A stretch of DNA of 64,000 bases. Origin: Clostridia bacterium. GTDB taxonomy: Bacteria > Bacillota > Clostridia > Oscillospirales > Acutalibacteraceae. A program made the position numbers and the translations under genes. Of this stretch, positions 50,460 to 59,215 are shown in pieces; positions within the stretch are counted from its first letter, which is position 1, and each line of letters opens with the position of its first letter. The DNA is taken from contig JAFTSH010000001.1 of NCBI GenBank assembly GCA_017467405.1, positions 789,542 to 853,541 on the forward strand, written 5' to 3'. The notes under the pieces are model-generated. The model was not told the origin of the DNA and did not search any database. It was given only the letters and a program-made list of their open reading frames with translations.

Positions 50460-50954
50460 TCATATTAACATTAATGCCAAAACAGCACTTCCGCAGAAAG
50501 AAAGAGACGAGAACACCTTAATTTTTGAAGGAAGCAACTCTTTTTCTTCTGAAAATCGTTTTTCAAAATACTCAAGATGTCTTTCGCAGTTTTCCAGTTG
50601 TCCCTCTCTGTCGGTTGTACCAAGGTAAGCGAAAAAGCTTAAAATATGCTCCTTGTCCTCCTGTGAAAAGCGCGTATCGTCCAACGCTTCTCTCGAGCTT
50701 CCGAGTTCTTTTACGGTAAGCTTTTTGTCCTGAAGCTTTTTAACAAACGGAAGCTCAGATGCAAGCGATGAGTCGTTTATACCGGAAACGATCCTTGAAA
50801 TCTCATCGCTCGAATAACGGCAACTGTCCTTGACGATATGTAAAAAGCAACAAACTGCCTCTAATTCACTGCACTGCCGACGCAGCGATGAGCTTTTCAG
50901 CAGAGCTGCGCAGACCGAGGCTGCGAGGATCAGTATAACTCCCATCAATTTCAC
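50460..50954 (-). CDS. spoIIIAB: Stage III sporulation protein AB
   Basis: This 164-residue protein resembles type II secretion protein GspF: an N-terminal helix (KLMGVILILAASVCAALL), a soluble four-helix domain, and a C-terminal helix near 150-163. The start is probably GTG at 50954 (MKLMGVIL, matching the B. subtilis MLKLLGA start); TTG 50969 and ATG 50945 are alternatives. It overlaps the end of spoIIIAA by about 89 bases in a different frame, far more than usual. Confidence 0.88.
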   Translation of the reverse strand: MKLMGVILILAASVCAALLKSSSLRRQCSELEAVCCFLHIVKDSCRYSSDEISRIVSGINDSSLASELPFVKKLQDKKLTVKELGSSREALDDTRFSQEDKEHILSFFAYLGTTDREGQLENCERHLEYFEKRFSEEKELLPSKIKVFSSLSFCGSAVLALMLI

Positions 50955-51900
50955 GCTTTTCACCGCCAACCGTGATTATTTCTTCAATCCGTGAGTCAGC
51001 ACCTCTTCCGCTTAACAGTACCGTCTTTTTAAAAGCACCCGTTGCTGTAAGTCGGCGATATATTGCTCCCGATACGAGCTCGTTCCGATTTCCGCAATGT
51101 ATACTCGTAATGAAAACAACCCCGCTGTTTACAGAAGCTGCAATCGCTTCCGCCTCTTGCTCGCTGCCAGTCTCATCACAGATAATCACATCAGGTGCCA
51201 TACAACGTGTTGCGATCTCAATTCCCTCTGATTTTTTAATACCCGTTATTATATCGGTTGAATATCCGAGATCGTTTTGAGGTATACCTCTGCTTGCGGC
51301 AGCGATTTCATTGCGTTCGTCGACAACGCAGACCTTTATGTATTTACCCGTAAATCCTTTGGAAAACTGCCTTGCGATATCACGGAGAATCGTCGTTTTT
51401 CCGCTTGCCGGAGGTCCTGCAATGATCGTTCCGCATATACCGTTTTTAAAAACACTCATTATCTTGTTTGCGGCACCGGGCACTTGGCGCGAAATTCTGA
51501 TATTTAACGAGGTTATCTCCTCGAAACCGCTTATCTTACCGTCGGCTCCGTAAACCGCTCTGCCGCAAATTCCGACCCTGTGACCGCACGAGAGTGTGAC
51601 AAATCCCTTTAACAGCTCCTCTGTGTGCGCGTGAACGGTGTTTCCGCAGGCATTAAGATACGTTTCCTTGAGTTCTGAGTCCGATACCGTTATCAAGCCG
51701 CTTCGCATTATTCTTGCTATATTTCCCATCTCCGTCAGCATAACCTGCTCAGAAGCGGTTGAAAGCATAATGGGATTACCCGATCGCAGGCGTATTTCAT
51801 ATATCTCCTCGGTTATATATTCCGGTAAGCTTCCGAGTACTGTTCTAAGACGCTTCGGTAGTATTTCGGCTGCCTTTATAAAGCGAGTATCGTTGTTCAT
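50866..51900 (-). CDS. spoIIIAA: Stage III sporulation protein AA (ATPase)
   Basis: This 344-residue secretion-type ATPase powers the SpoIIIA complex. Walker A is GPPASGKTT (162-170), Walker B is VIICDETG, and the conserved RNEIAAASRGIPQNDLG and FITSIHCGNR blocks are present. The last 34 residues extend past the usual end (VGGEKREIDG…) because the frame stays open through the spoIIIAB start. It is the first gene of the operon. No convincing sigma-E promoter was found upstream. Confidence 0.95.
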   Translation of the reverse strand: MNNDTRFIKAAEILPKRLRTVLGSLPEYITEEIYEIRLRSGNPIMLSTASEQVMLTEMGNIARIMRSGLITVSDSELKETYLNACGNTVHAHTEELLKGFVTLSCGHRVGICGRAVYGADGKISGFEEITSLNIRISRQVPGAANKIMSVFKNGICGTIIAGPPASGKTTILRDIARQFSKGFTGKYIKVCVVDERNEIAAASRGIPQNDLGYSTDIITGIKKSEGIEIATRCMAPDVIICDETGSEQEAEAIAASVNSGVVFITSIHCGNRNELVSGAIYRRLTATGAFKKTVLLSGRGADSRIEEIITVGGEKREIDGSYTDPRSLGLRSSAEKLIAASAVQ

Positions 51901-51982
51901 ACAGGATGTCCTTTCGTTTGATAGTAATACATATGGCAGATTGTCCTGTTTTAGAACATCGAAAGATCACCAAAAAGAAAAG

Positions 51983-52007
51983 CGACACCGCTTACTACAC
52001 GGTGTCG
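51983..52007 (-). terminator. Terminator between dpaB and spoIIIAA
   Basis: CGACACCG (51983-51990) pairs with CGGTGTCG (52000-52007). On the minus strand it is followed by CTTTTCTTTTTGG. It separates the dipicolinate genes from the spoIIIA operon. Confidence 0.85.
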
Positions 52008-52019
52008 TCATTCGGTTAA

Positions 52020-52592
52020 TCAGATCAGAGGCTGATATTGTTCTCCCTTCAGGGCTGAAATTACCGTAGGAAGAATCAGCGAAAAATCTGCAACTATAGA
52101 GGTAGGCTTTCCGATATGGTCATCCTGTTGCAGAGGCACCATGAATATTCCCTTCATATCCATCAGTGTGCCGATGTTTTTTGCTGATGCGGAAAGACCG
52201 TCGTTCGTGGCCGTACAAACGACAACCGGTCTTCCGTTTCGCATGGTTGCTTTTGCCGCCATCGTAACAGACGTGTCGGTTATAGCGTTAGCAATTTTAG
52301 CTATTGTATTTCCGGTTGCAGGAGCAATCACAAGAATATCGAGTAATTTTTTTGGACCGATCGGTTCTGCAAGCTTAATCGTATCAATTATATCCTTTCC
52401 GGTTATGTCATATATTTTAGACTTTATCTCTTTTGCAGTACCGAAGCGCGTATCGGTAGAGGAAGCATTCTCGGACATTATGGGAATTACGCAAGCCCCG
52501 TGCTGCACAAGATTTTGCATTTGCGGCAACGCTTTTGAGAAGGTACAGTAGGAACCGCACATAGCAAAACCGATTTTTACTCCGTCAAGCAT
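52020..52592 (-). CDS. dpaB: Dipicolinate synthase subunit B
   Basis: This 190-residue flavoprotein-like subunit works with DpaA to make dipicolinic acid, the Ca2+ chelator of the spore core. KIGFAMCGSYCTF, PIMSEN and the DILVIAPATGNTIAKIANAITDTSVTMAAKATMRNGRPVVV block are typical. ATG 52592 overlaps the dpaA stop by 8 bases, giving translational coupling. Confidence 0.95.
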   Translation of the reverse strand: MLDGVKIGFAMCGSYCTFSKALPQMQNLVQHGACVIPIMSENASSTDTRFGTAKEIKSKIYDITGKDIIDTIKLAEPIGPKKLLDILVIAPATGNTIAKIANAITDTSVTMAAKATMRNGRPVVVCTATNDGLSASAKNIGTLMDMKGIFMVPLQQDDHIGKPTSIVADFSLILPTVISALKGEQYQPLI

Positions 52593-53442
52593 TGATTTCA
52601 CCACCGTAAAGTCTTAATACTGTTTTGGCAATTGCTTCTCCGGATGATAAAGGAAAGTATCTTCCGGGCAACGCCTTGGCAAAAACGTATTTAATATTTA
52701 GTTCGTTTACTGCTTTAATATCAGCCGATCCTGGCGCTGAAGCCAGATCAATCAATAAGCACATTTCTTTCAGCTCTTTAAGTAGATTATAGTCAAACAC
52801 TTTCGCGGGAACGGTTGAAAAAATAAGATCAAATCGGTTGGCGTTTTTTGCTATCTCAGATGTATTTATATATTTGGCACCCGAAAGCTCAATTTCCGCC
52901 ATATCACGGTTCTTTCTTGCACTGACTGTCAGATCGGAAGTATATTCTTTCAGTAGCCGTCTTAGTTGCTTCCCTATTCTGCCGTTTCCTACGATAAGCA
53001 CGTTACTGTCTGATATTGATCTGTTGATCGAGTTAACCGCCTCTGAAATCGCCGCCTCTGCCGTAAGTTCTGCGTTTCTTATTACCAGCCACTCGTCGTC
53101 CAATAGATCAGTATATATACATTTTTCTGAAATCAGAGCAGATTTGCCTCCGCCGTATACCCTTTTACCGATAAGCATTTCAGAAAGCTTTTCGAGCGAC
53201 GGTAAATCTTTTGAATACGGTGCAAAAAGCTCACCGTTACTTACGACGGGTGTCGGTAGAATTACCGCATCGCTTTCACGTATTAAATCTTCAAGCGAGT
53301 GTTTAGAACAGATTCTTTGGTCATTTTTCAGATCAAAACCATATAATCTCGCTGTAACATCTCGGCTTTTAAGATAATCATACACACCAAACATCCGTTC
53401 ATCTCCGCCGAGAAGGAGAAAAACGGTGTCGTTATTGCACAT
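52585..53442 (-). CDS. dpaA: Dipicolinate synthase subunit A
   Basis: This 285-residue protein has a Rossmann NAD(P)-binding domain (VLIVGNGRIGKQLRRLL) and an N-terminal domain with LLGGDERM. It converts the dihydrodipicolinate precursor to dipicolinate in the mother cell. ATG 53442 lies 5-6 bases after GGAGGTG; that ribosome site is inside the 3' arm of a strong hairpin (53447-53492). Having dpaAB is unlike Clostridium species that use EtfA for this step. Confidence 0.95.
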   Translation of the reverse strand: MCNNDTVFLLLGGDERMFGVYDYLKSRDVTARLYGFDLKNDQRICSKHSLEDLIRESDAVILPTPVVSNGELFAPYSKDLPSLEKLSEMLIGKRVYGGGKSALISEKCIYTDLLDDEWLVIRNAELTAEAAISEAVNSINRSISDSNVLIVGNGRIGKQLRRLLKEYTSDLTVSARKNRDMAEIELSGAKYINTSEIAKNANRFDLIFSTVPAKVFDYNLLKELKEMCLLIDLASAPGSADIKAVNELNIKYVFAKALPGRYFPLSSGEAIAKTVLRLYGGEINA

Positions 53443-53446
53443 AAAA

Positions 53447-53492
53447 ACACCTCCGCCATTCACTGTTACATTCTATGAATGGTCGGAGGTGT
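53447..53492 (-). promoter_or_regulatory. Terminator-like hairpin carrying the dpaA ribosome site
   Basis: The plus-strand arms 53447-53462 and 53476-53492 are complementary over 16 bp with one bulged base and a 13-base loop. On the minus strand it starts 11 bases after the cca stop, its 3' arm contains GGAGGTG, and TTTTTATG follows. It can act as the cca terminator and at the same time hides the dpaA Shine-Dalgarno in any read-through RNA. Confidence 0.85.
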
Positions 53493-53502
53493 ATGTTCGT
53501 CC

Positions 53503-54660
53503 TCAAATCAAGGATAAAAGTTTTTCGCGAGTATTCAGTTCGGGATCAATCATTACAAGTTCAAGAAGTCGCTCGAGCGTATCACCGATCTTTTTACCCG
53601 AAACTCCTGAAGCGGCAATATCCTTACCCGTTACGTCAAGCATATTTATTTCAAACGCTTCCCTGTTCTTCAATATCTCCGAAAGCATCTCTTGACAATC
53701 GGAAACGTCTTCGCCCAAAACTATGCCGCGAAGCAACAGACAGTTTTTATACAGTCCGTTGGTAATGCGAAGCCGTTTTTTAATCTCAAAACGAGTTTCG
53801 GGAAGTGGTGAGTTCAGTTCCTTTTGGTATATAACCGACTCTTCACGTACTTTCTTTGAGGTCTTCAGAGCCGTGCACATATTTTCCGCGTCAGCATCGC
53901 AAAGATATGCCAGCGTCGCAAAGACGCTCCCCTCGTTATTTGGTACTGATCTCAATATTCCCAAATTACCATTTACCGAGGTTATGCCAAAACGGCTGAG
54001 CGCACCCGTCTGTATGAGAATTTTTATAATGTTCGGATTTTGGCCGCAGAGAGTCAAATACAACTCTTTGCATATTCTTTCACTGCTAACGTTTGAGAGC
54101 CTCTCGGACATGGAAACGGCCGCCGCCAGTGTATTCTCTTCTATCGAGAAATCAAGCTTCGACGCAAACCTGAACGCGCGCATGATTCTCAGCGCGTCCT
54201 CGTGAAAACGCTTTTGCGGATCACCTACGCATTTGATTATACGTGATTTCAAATCATCGGTTCCGCTGTACAGATCAATTAATCCTCTTTTGGGATTATA
54301 CGCCATGGCATTTACGGTAAAATCACGTCTTGCGACGTCCTCTTCAATACTTAATACGGGTGTCACCTTGTCGGGATGTCGGCTGTCCGTGTAGTTCCCG
54401 TCGTTTCTGAACCGGGTTACTTCGATGGGATTACCGTCGATTACAACCGTGACCGTACCGTGTTTTATACCCGTATCGTATACTTTGGTAAAAATAGATT
54501 TAATATCCTCAGGAGAAGCCGATGAAGCAACGTCAACGTCGCCACCATTCAGTCCGAGCAATGCGTCTCGGACACATCCTCCGACAGCCCAGGCCTCAAA
54601 GCCGTTTGCTTCAATTATATCTAAACATTTGACAGCATAATCGGGTAAAACAATCTTCAT
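53503..54660 (-). CDS. cca: CCA-adding tRNA nucleotidyltransferase
   Basis: This 385-residue class II nucleotidyltransferase has GGCVRDALLG, DVDVA (metal carboxylates), RRDFTVNAMAYNP and the RNA-binding EDALRIMRAFRFASKL. It lacks an HD domain motif at the C-terminus. It repairs tRNA 3' ends, and might instead be a poly(A) polymerase of the same family. It is transcribed alone, upstream of dpaA. Confidence 0.92.
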   Translation of the reverse strand: MKIVLPDYAVKCLDIIEANGFEAWAVGGCVRDALLGLNGGDVDVASSASPEDIKSIFTKVYDTGIKHGTVTVVIDGNPIEVTRFRNDGNYTDSRHPDKVTPVLSIEEDVARRDFTVNAMAYNPKRGLIDLYSGTDDLKSRIIKCVGDPQKRFHEDALRIMRAFRFASKLDFSIEENTLAAAVSMSERLSNVSSERICKELYLTLCGQNPNIIKILIQTGALSRFGITSVNGNLGILRSVPNNEGSVFATLAYLCDADAENMCTALKTSKKVREESVIYQKELNSPLPETRFEIKKRLRITNGLYKNCLLLRGIVLGEDVSDCQEMLSEILKNREAFEINMLDVTGKDIAASGVSGKKIGDTLERLLELVMIDPELNTREKLLSLI

Positions 54661-54764
54661 GCTGCTTTTACCTCCAAAATTTAAGATAAAAATACGATTT
54701 TGCTATTTATTTTATCAGAGAAAAGCAATATAATATAGAAAAACACTCGTAGAAGAGGTTCTGT

Positions 54765-56144
54765 ATGAAACAACTTACCAAAGAAGATCTTTTATTGAAA
54801 AACATAAAAAGAATCCATATGATTGGAATCGGCGGTTCGGGAATGTTTCCCCTCGCTCAGATACTCCACAGCAAGGGATATAAGCTTTCGGGATCGGACA
54901 ACAATGAATCGGACATTCTCGCAAAGGTACGCAAGCTCGGAATACCCGTTTCGATGGGACACAATCCGGAAAACATCGGCGACGCCGAGCTCGTGGTTTA
55001 TTCTGCAGCGATTATGAAGGACAATCCCGAGCTTGTTGCCGCTTCAGAGCGCGGTATCCCAACTTTGGAGCGTTCTTTCCTGTTAGGATACGTAACGCGT
55101 ATGTTTGATAACGTTACCGGCGTATGCGGCACCCACGGTAAAACAACCGTAACCTCGATGATAACTCAGATACTCATGGAATCAGACAAGGATCCGTCTG
55201 CCGTTATAGGAGGTTATTTGAAGGCGATTGAAGGATACGGACGTGCCGGAAAAAGCGACATTATGGTGTGCGAATCCTGCGAATTCGTTGATACGTTTCT
55301 TAAGCTGTCGCCCGATACGGCGTTAATATTAAACATAGATTGCGATCATCTTGATTATTTTAAGACGATGGACAATATGAAGCGCTCCTTCAGAAGGTTT
55401 GCTTCGATGGCCAAAAAGGTTATCTACAACGGAGATGACGAAAACACCTGTGAAACCGTTAGAGACCTTACTTCCGATATTATAACATTCGGATGGAGCG
55501 AAAACAACGATTATTATCCTCAAAATATAATAATTCACAAAGGAATACGTGTTGAATTCGATTTAATGTACCGAAAAGAAAAGCTTTGCAACGTCGAATT
55601 GTCTGTTCCCGGCCGACATAATATTTTGAATGCTGTTGCCGCAGCCGCGGCCGCGATCGATCTCGGTGCGGATATTAACAGCGTAGTTAGCGGATTGCGT
55701 AATTTTAAGGGCGCAGGAAGACGCTTTGAAATTTTAGCAGAAAAAGACGGAATAGTTTTTGCGGACGATTACGCTCACCACCCGGCTGAGCTTGAGGTTA
55801 CCCTCTCTACAGCGATGGAAATGGGCTTCAAAAAGGTGTGGGCGGTTTTTCAGCCTTTTACCTATTCCCGTACAAGTATGTTACTTGATGAATTTGCTGC
55901 TGCGCTTCAGATTCCTGACCGTGTAGTTATGAGCAAAATTATGGGCTCGAGAGAAATAAATACGTATAACGTCTACACTTCGGATCTTGCTGCGCTCATT
56001 CCAGGAGCCGTCTGGTTTAATGAATTTGAGGAAATCGCAGACTACGTTGTAAAGAATGCAGAACCCGGTGATCTGGTCATAACCCTTGGGTGCGGTGATA
56101 TATATAAAGCCGCCCGTATGATGATCGCTCAATACGATGAATAA
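54765..56144 (+). CDS. murC: UDP-N-acetylmuramate-L-alanine ligase
   Basis: This 459-residue Mur ligase adds L-Ala to UDP-MurNAc in peptidoglycan synthesis. HMIGIGGSGM begins the UDP-binding domain. The P-loop is CGTHGKTTV, NIDCDHLDYF is present, and the C-domain has FADDYAHHPAEL. A TATAAT lies at 54729-54734 upstream, with a poor -35. A terminator hairpin follows after 3 bases. Confidence 0.96.
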   Translation: MKQLTKEDLLLKNIKRIHMIGIGGSGMFPLAQILHSKGYKLSGSDNNESDILAKVRKLGIPVSMGHNPENIGDAELVVYSAAIMKDNPELVAASERGIPTLERSFLLGYVTRMFDNVTGVCGTHGKTTVTSMITQILMESDKDPSAVIGGYLKAIEGYGRAGKSDIMVCESCEFVDTFLKLSPDTALILNIDCDHLDYFKTMDNMKRSFRRFASMAKKVIYNGDDENTCETVRDLTSDIITFGWSENNDYYPQNIIIHKGIRVEFDLMYRKEKLCNVELSVPGRHNILNAVAAAAAAIDLGADINSVVSGLRNFKGAGRRFEILAEKDGIVFADDYAHHPAELEVTLSTAMEMGFKKVWAVFQPFTYSRTSMLLDEFAAALQIPDRVVMSKIMGSREINTYNVYTSDLAALIPGAVWFNEFEEIADYVVKNAEPGDLVITLGCGDIYKAARMMIAQYDE

Positions 56145-56147
56145 CTT

Positions 56148-56184
56148 AATCACCCCTCCGCAAAATACGGATGGGGTGATTTTT
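56148..56184 (+). promoter_or_regulatory. murC terminator carrying the next gene's ribosome site
   Basis: AATCACCCCTCCG (56148-56160) pairs with 56168-56181, with one bulged T and a 7-base loop, then a T-run. The 3' arm contains GGGGTGA, and the T-run ends in the TTG start codon of the following small gene (56185). Confidence 0.8.
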
Positions 56185-56382
56185 TTGAAAAACAAAAAAC
56201 AGAAGCCAAGCACAAAAGAAAAAAACAGACGTACCGAAGAAATAGAAATGCAAGGCCTCGGAGCGTTCAGAACGCAGGCAATCAGTCAGCCTGATTCAAA
56301 AAGCGAATTAACCAATATTGCTATGCCGAGCGAAAACAACGTTGCAAGAGCGAGAAACTGGGTAAACGAAAACAAAAAATAA
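56185..56382 (+). CDS. Small basic protein, probably DUF3787 family
   Basis: This 65-residue protein starts with Lys/Asn/Gln-rich KNKKQKPSTKEKNRR and ends PSENNVARARNWVNENKK, which fits the DUF3787 pattern of small clostridial proteins (PSExxVxxAKxWVDxNxK). The function of the family is unknown. The start is taken as TTG at 56185, 8 bases after GGGG; a GTG at 56176 is possible. Confidence 0.65.
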   Translation: MKNKKQKPSTKEKNRRTEEIEMQGLGAFRTQAISQPDSKSELTNIAMPSENNVARARNWVNENKK

Positions 56383-56387
56383 GGAAA

Positions 56388-56414
56388 GTCCGCGATACAA
56401 AACGTATCGCGGAC
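56388..56414. terminator. Bidirectional terminator between convergent genes
   Basis: GTCCGCGATAC (56388-56398) pairs perfectly with GTATCGCGGAC (56404-56414) around AAAAC. The minus strand continues TTTCCTTATTTTTTG. Confidence 0.85.
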
Positions 56415-56420
56415 CGCTTG

Positions 56421-57437
56421 TTATTTGTCGTCTTTATTATTGTTGGAATTATCGTTATACTTCATAACGTTTTCGATGACGGATCTGGGGACCATTTTGC
56501 CGTTTTCATAAACATATTCCGGAAGCGAGGGATCCTCGATGCTCTTACCGATATTTTTGAACGGGCTCGAATCGGTACCGTCGTTTATTACTGCATCAGC
56601 CGTCTGCGAGGGATTAGCCTTATAATAAGGATCAATTATATATTTTCTTACTACCGGGAATGAAAGAAAACTGATTGTGTATCCACACAGAACGGGAAGT
56701 AAAAAGGCGATATAGAAAAACAGAATCGGATACAGAACGGGCTGACTTGCAAAGGTCCAGAACATTACGACGGCAATGCCGATGTATACAACAAGTGCGA
56801 CCGTAGCAATAAGATTTCTTACAAGTCCGAGAAACGCCAGAAAAACAGCATTCTTGAATATCTGAGTGAATTTCAGCTTAAGCGTTACGCACATCATATA
56901 GACGTAGTACTGAGCAAAGAGATATATAATCAGAAACGCAAGTGAAACATAATACAGAATAGTCTGAATCACACCCTGAGAAGCGCTCTGGTAGTAAAGA
57001 CCGCAAGCATTACCTATCAAAAGCAAAAGGATGTATCCGACAACGGAAAAAGCGAGCGACTGCGAAAAATTCTTCTTAACGGCGTCGCGGAAATCCTTCC
57101 AGACGAATACCGGAACACCGCGTCCGAAATCACGGGTGATCTTAGTGATACCTGCAAGCACGGGACCGAACAGTGAGAACGGAGCAAGTGAAAGCAAGGT
57201 GTAGAAATACCAGGGAGAAGTTCCTCCTATGTGCTTGAACAAGAACCACCACAGCATTCCCGACAGAACGAGCAACGGTATTGAAAAGGCAACAAAAAGC
57301 AGATTAACCGTGATCATGCTCCAGAACTTTCTGAAAAGTATTGCCCAATATTCAAAGAAAGGATGCATCTCTCCCCCGCGGCTTACACCCGGGCCTTCTT
57401 TCTTAAAACTGTTGGAAACGCCGTTAAACAATCCCAT
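56421..57437 (-). CDS. YesL-like (DUF624) membrane protein
   Basis: This 338-residue protein has about six transmembrane helices. The N-terminal part (FFEYWAILFRKFWSMITVNLLFVAFSIPLLV, then …GPVLAGITKITRDFGRG) resembles DUF624/YesL, often found near sugar ABC transporters, though none is here. A polar C-terminal tail of about 70 residues (…SSPFKNIGKSIEDPSLPEYVYENGKMVPRSVIENVM) is probably cytosolic. Role unknown. Confidence 0.8.
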   Translation of the reverse strand: MGLFNGVSNSFKKEGPGVSRGGEMHPFFEYWAILFRKFWSMITVNLLFVAFSIPLLVLSGMLWWFLFKHIGGTSPWYFYTLLSLAPFSLFGPVLAGITKITRDFGRGVPVFVWKDFRDAVKKNFSQSLAFSVVGYILLLLIGNACGLYYQSASQGVIQTILYYVSLAFLIIYLFAQYYVYMMCVTLKLKFTQIFKNAVFLAFLGLVRNLIATVALVVYIGIAVVMFWTFASQPVLYPILFFYIAFLLPVLCGYTISFLSFPVVRKYIIDPYYKANPSQTADAVINDGTDSSPFKNIGKSIEDPSLPEYVYENGKMVPRSVIENVMKYNDNSNNNKDDK

Positions 57438-57549
57438 TACTTTGCACCTCTTAAATATTACCTTAGCAATCGGCTTGTCTTTAACGAATTTATTTGTATT
57501 CGCATTGACAAAAGACTTATTTTGACCGACTGACAGTAAATTTTACTTT

Positions 57550-58173
57550 CTACACGAAATCAAACACACCGGAAAAACACACGTAAAGTGCTGAACCCAC
57601 AGCCGATGCGGCGAGAATCAAAACTAAAAATAAAATCGACCTTGCAAGAAAGGATTTATACTCAAAAAACAGATCGTCACACTTTTTTCCCAAAAACTGC
57701 ATAAGGAGCTTGAGCGAAAAAGAAACCGTACCGCGAAACGCAAAAGCGTTGGCATAAGCGAAAATAACGGTAGGCAAAAACATAACCGAAAAAGAGAAAA
57801 GTGCTCCCTTCATACCGTATGAAGAATACATAACGGCATAAACGGCCCCCGTACGCGCTCCTTCAAAAAGCATATACGCGAAGGATAATATCTCTCCGGG
57901 AACGAACAGTCCCAGCATAACGGAAAAGAAATACGCCGTAAGCATATACAAAATATATGCCGAGAATATCTGCCAAAACCTGAAATCGCTGATACCGAAG
58001 ACAAGCTTCGTTACCGAGGAATATGCATAATCCGAAGCAAAACCAACGTCAAATCTGATCAGCAAAGCACCGAGCAGAATTCCCGACGCATAAAATGCAA
58101 GCAATATAACGGTACGAATATCTGTCTTGAAATAGTCGGAAAACAATCCCCAAAAAGCAGAAGTCCTTTTCAT
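57550..58173 (-). CDS. SpoIIM-like membrane protein
   Basis: This 207-residue protein has five or six hydrophobic helices and the SpoIIM/DUF95 pattern of a GxxxGA first helix (ASGILLGALL) and a later SFAYMLFEGARTGAVYAVMYSSYGMKGALFSFSVMFLPTVIFAYANAFAFR. SpoIIM is part of the SpoIID-SpoIIM-SpoIIP engulfment machine. This could also be one of the non-sporulation DUF95 proteins. Confidence 0.65.
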   Translation of the reverse strand: MKRTSAFWGLFSDYFKTDIRTVILLAFYASGILLGALLIRFDVGFASDYAYSSVTKLVFGISDFRFWQIFSAYILYMLTAYFFSVMLGLFVPGEILSFAYMLFEGARTGAVYAVMYSSYGMKGALFSFSVMFLPTVIFAYANAFAFRGTVSFSLKLLMQFLGKKCDDLFFEYKSFLARSILFLVLILAASAVGSALYVCFSGVFDFV

Positions 58174-58237
58174 ATCATCATTCCTTAACTATCAAGTTAT
58201 AGGAAATTGTATGAAACATCGGACAAGAATATGCTTG

Positions 58238-59050
58238 TTAGCCGATCTTAGAAAGCTCGTCGGCGCGCCTTACACAAGCCGAAAATCCTGCCTTGAGTGA
58301 CTTGTCAAATCCCGTTTCTTCGAAGGCTTCAAGAGCAGCCTGAGTAGTTCCGTTGGGTGAAGTCACCATCCTTCTCAGATCAGCAGCAGAGAGCCCACTG
58401 TTAAGAAGCATTTCTGCGGCACCAATCATTGTCTGTGCCGTCAAAAACAAGGCATCGGATTCGGACATACCCTCTTTTTCCCCACAGGAAGATAATACTT
58501 CTGCGATTTTGAAAAAATAGGCCGGGCCGCTTCCTGAAAGCGCGGTTACAACCGAAAACAAATCCTCCGGAACAACAACCGTTTTTCCGGAAGCGTCGAA
58601 TATTCCCTTGACAAAATCAAACTCATCACTGCTTACCTCATCTGAAGAGGTTAGTGCCGAAGCTCCGCAACCAACCATAAGCGGCGTATTGGGCATAATT
58701 CTGACGATCTTTGTTTTTTCGCCGAGACGTCTTTTGAAGAAATCGATCTTCAACCCAGCACAAACGGTAACAAAAACCTTATCGTTGCAGTCAATATTCT
58801 TTATTTCGTCAAGAACCGAAGGACAAATTTGCGGTTTTACCGTTAAGAAAACGTAATCACAATTATCTGCCAACTCTACGGCAGATTTACAACAAGTTAC
58901 GTTAAGCGAAGAAAACTTATCGTATGCGTTGGTTGAAACGTCAAATATACTTACGTTTTCGGATTTCACGTAACCCGAATTAATTATTCCGGAGATTATC
59001 GCCTTTGCAATATTACCGGCGCCTATAAAGCCAACCTTCAGATCATTCAC
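58238..59050 (-). CDS. proC: Pyrroline-5-carboxylate reductase
   Basis: This 270-residue enzyme makes proline with NAD(P)H. KVGFIGAGNIAKAIISGI binds the cofactor, RIMPNTPLMVGCGASAL and the C-terminal ALSGSGPAYFFKIAEVL…RRMVTSPNGTTQAALEAFEE are diagnostic. The best start is GTG at 59050, 8 bases after AGGAGG; TTG at 59056 is too close. Confidence 0.95.
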   Translation of the reverse strand: MNDLKVGFIGAGNIAKAIISGIINSGYVKSENVSIFDVSTNAYDKFSSLNVTCCKSAVELADNCDYVFLTVKPQICPSVLDEIKNIDCNDKVFVTVCAGLKIDFFKRRLGEKTKIVRIMPNTPLMVGCGASALTSSDEVSSDEFDFVKGIFDASGKTVVVPEDLFSVVTALSGSGPAYFFKIAEVLSSCGEKEGMSESDALFLTAQTMIGAAEMLLNSGLSAADLRRMVTSPNGTTQAALEAFEETGFDKSLKAGFSACVRRADELSKIG

Positions 59051-59159
59051 GGGCAAAACCTCCTCGTCTGACGTTAAATATTATTATAATACAGAAACGT
59101 AATTTATCAAGTGTTTTCGCCCAAATTTGACCTAATGATTTATCACATCCCCAAATAAA

Positions 59160-59199
59160 ATCCGTAACCCGTATCGTACCGCCGACACGGGTTACGGAT
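59160..59199 (-). terminator. Terminator of the DUF6873-like gene
   Basis: ATCCGTAACCCGT (59160-59172) pairs perfectly with ACGGGTTACGGAT (59187-59199). On the minus strand it is followed by TTTATTTGG. Confidence 0.88.
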
Positions 59200-59215
59200 T
59201 ATTTGTTTCGTATGA

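Noticed and set aside
51901..51960. Sigma-E promoter of the spoIIIA operon
   Set aside because: A GCCATATG word resembles a -35 box, but no matching -10 is found at the right distance.
53485..53500. Sigma-K -10 box (CATACACC) upstream of dpaA
   Set aside because: The final T of CATANNNT is missing and no AC was found at the correct distance.
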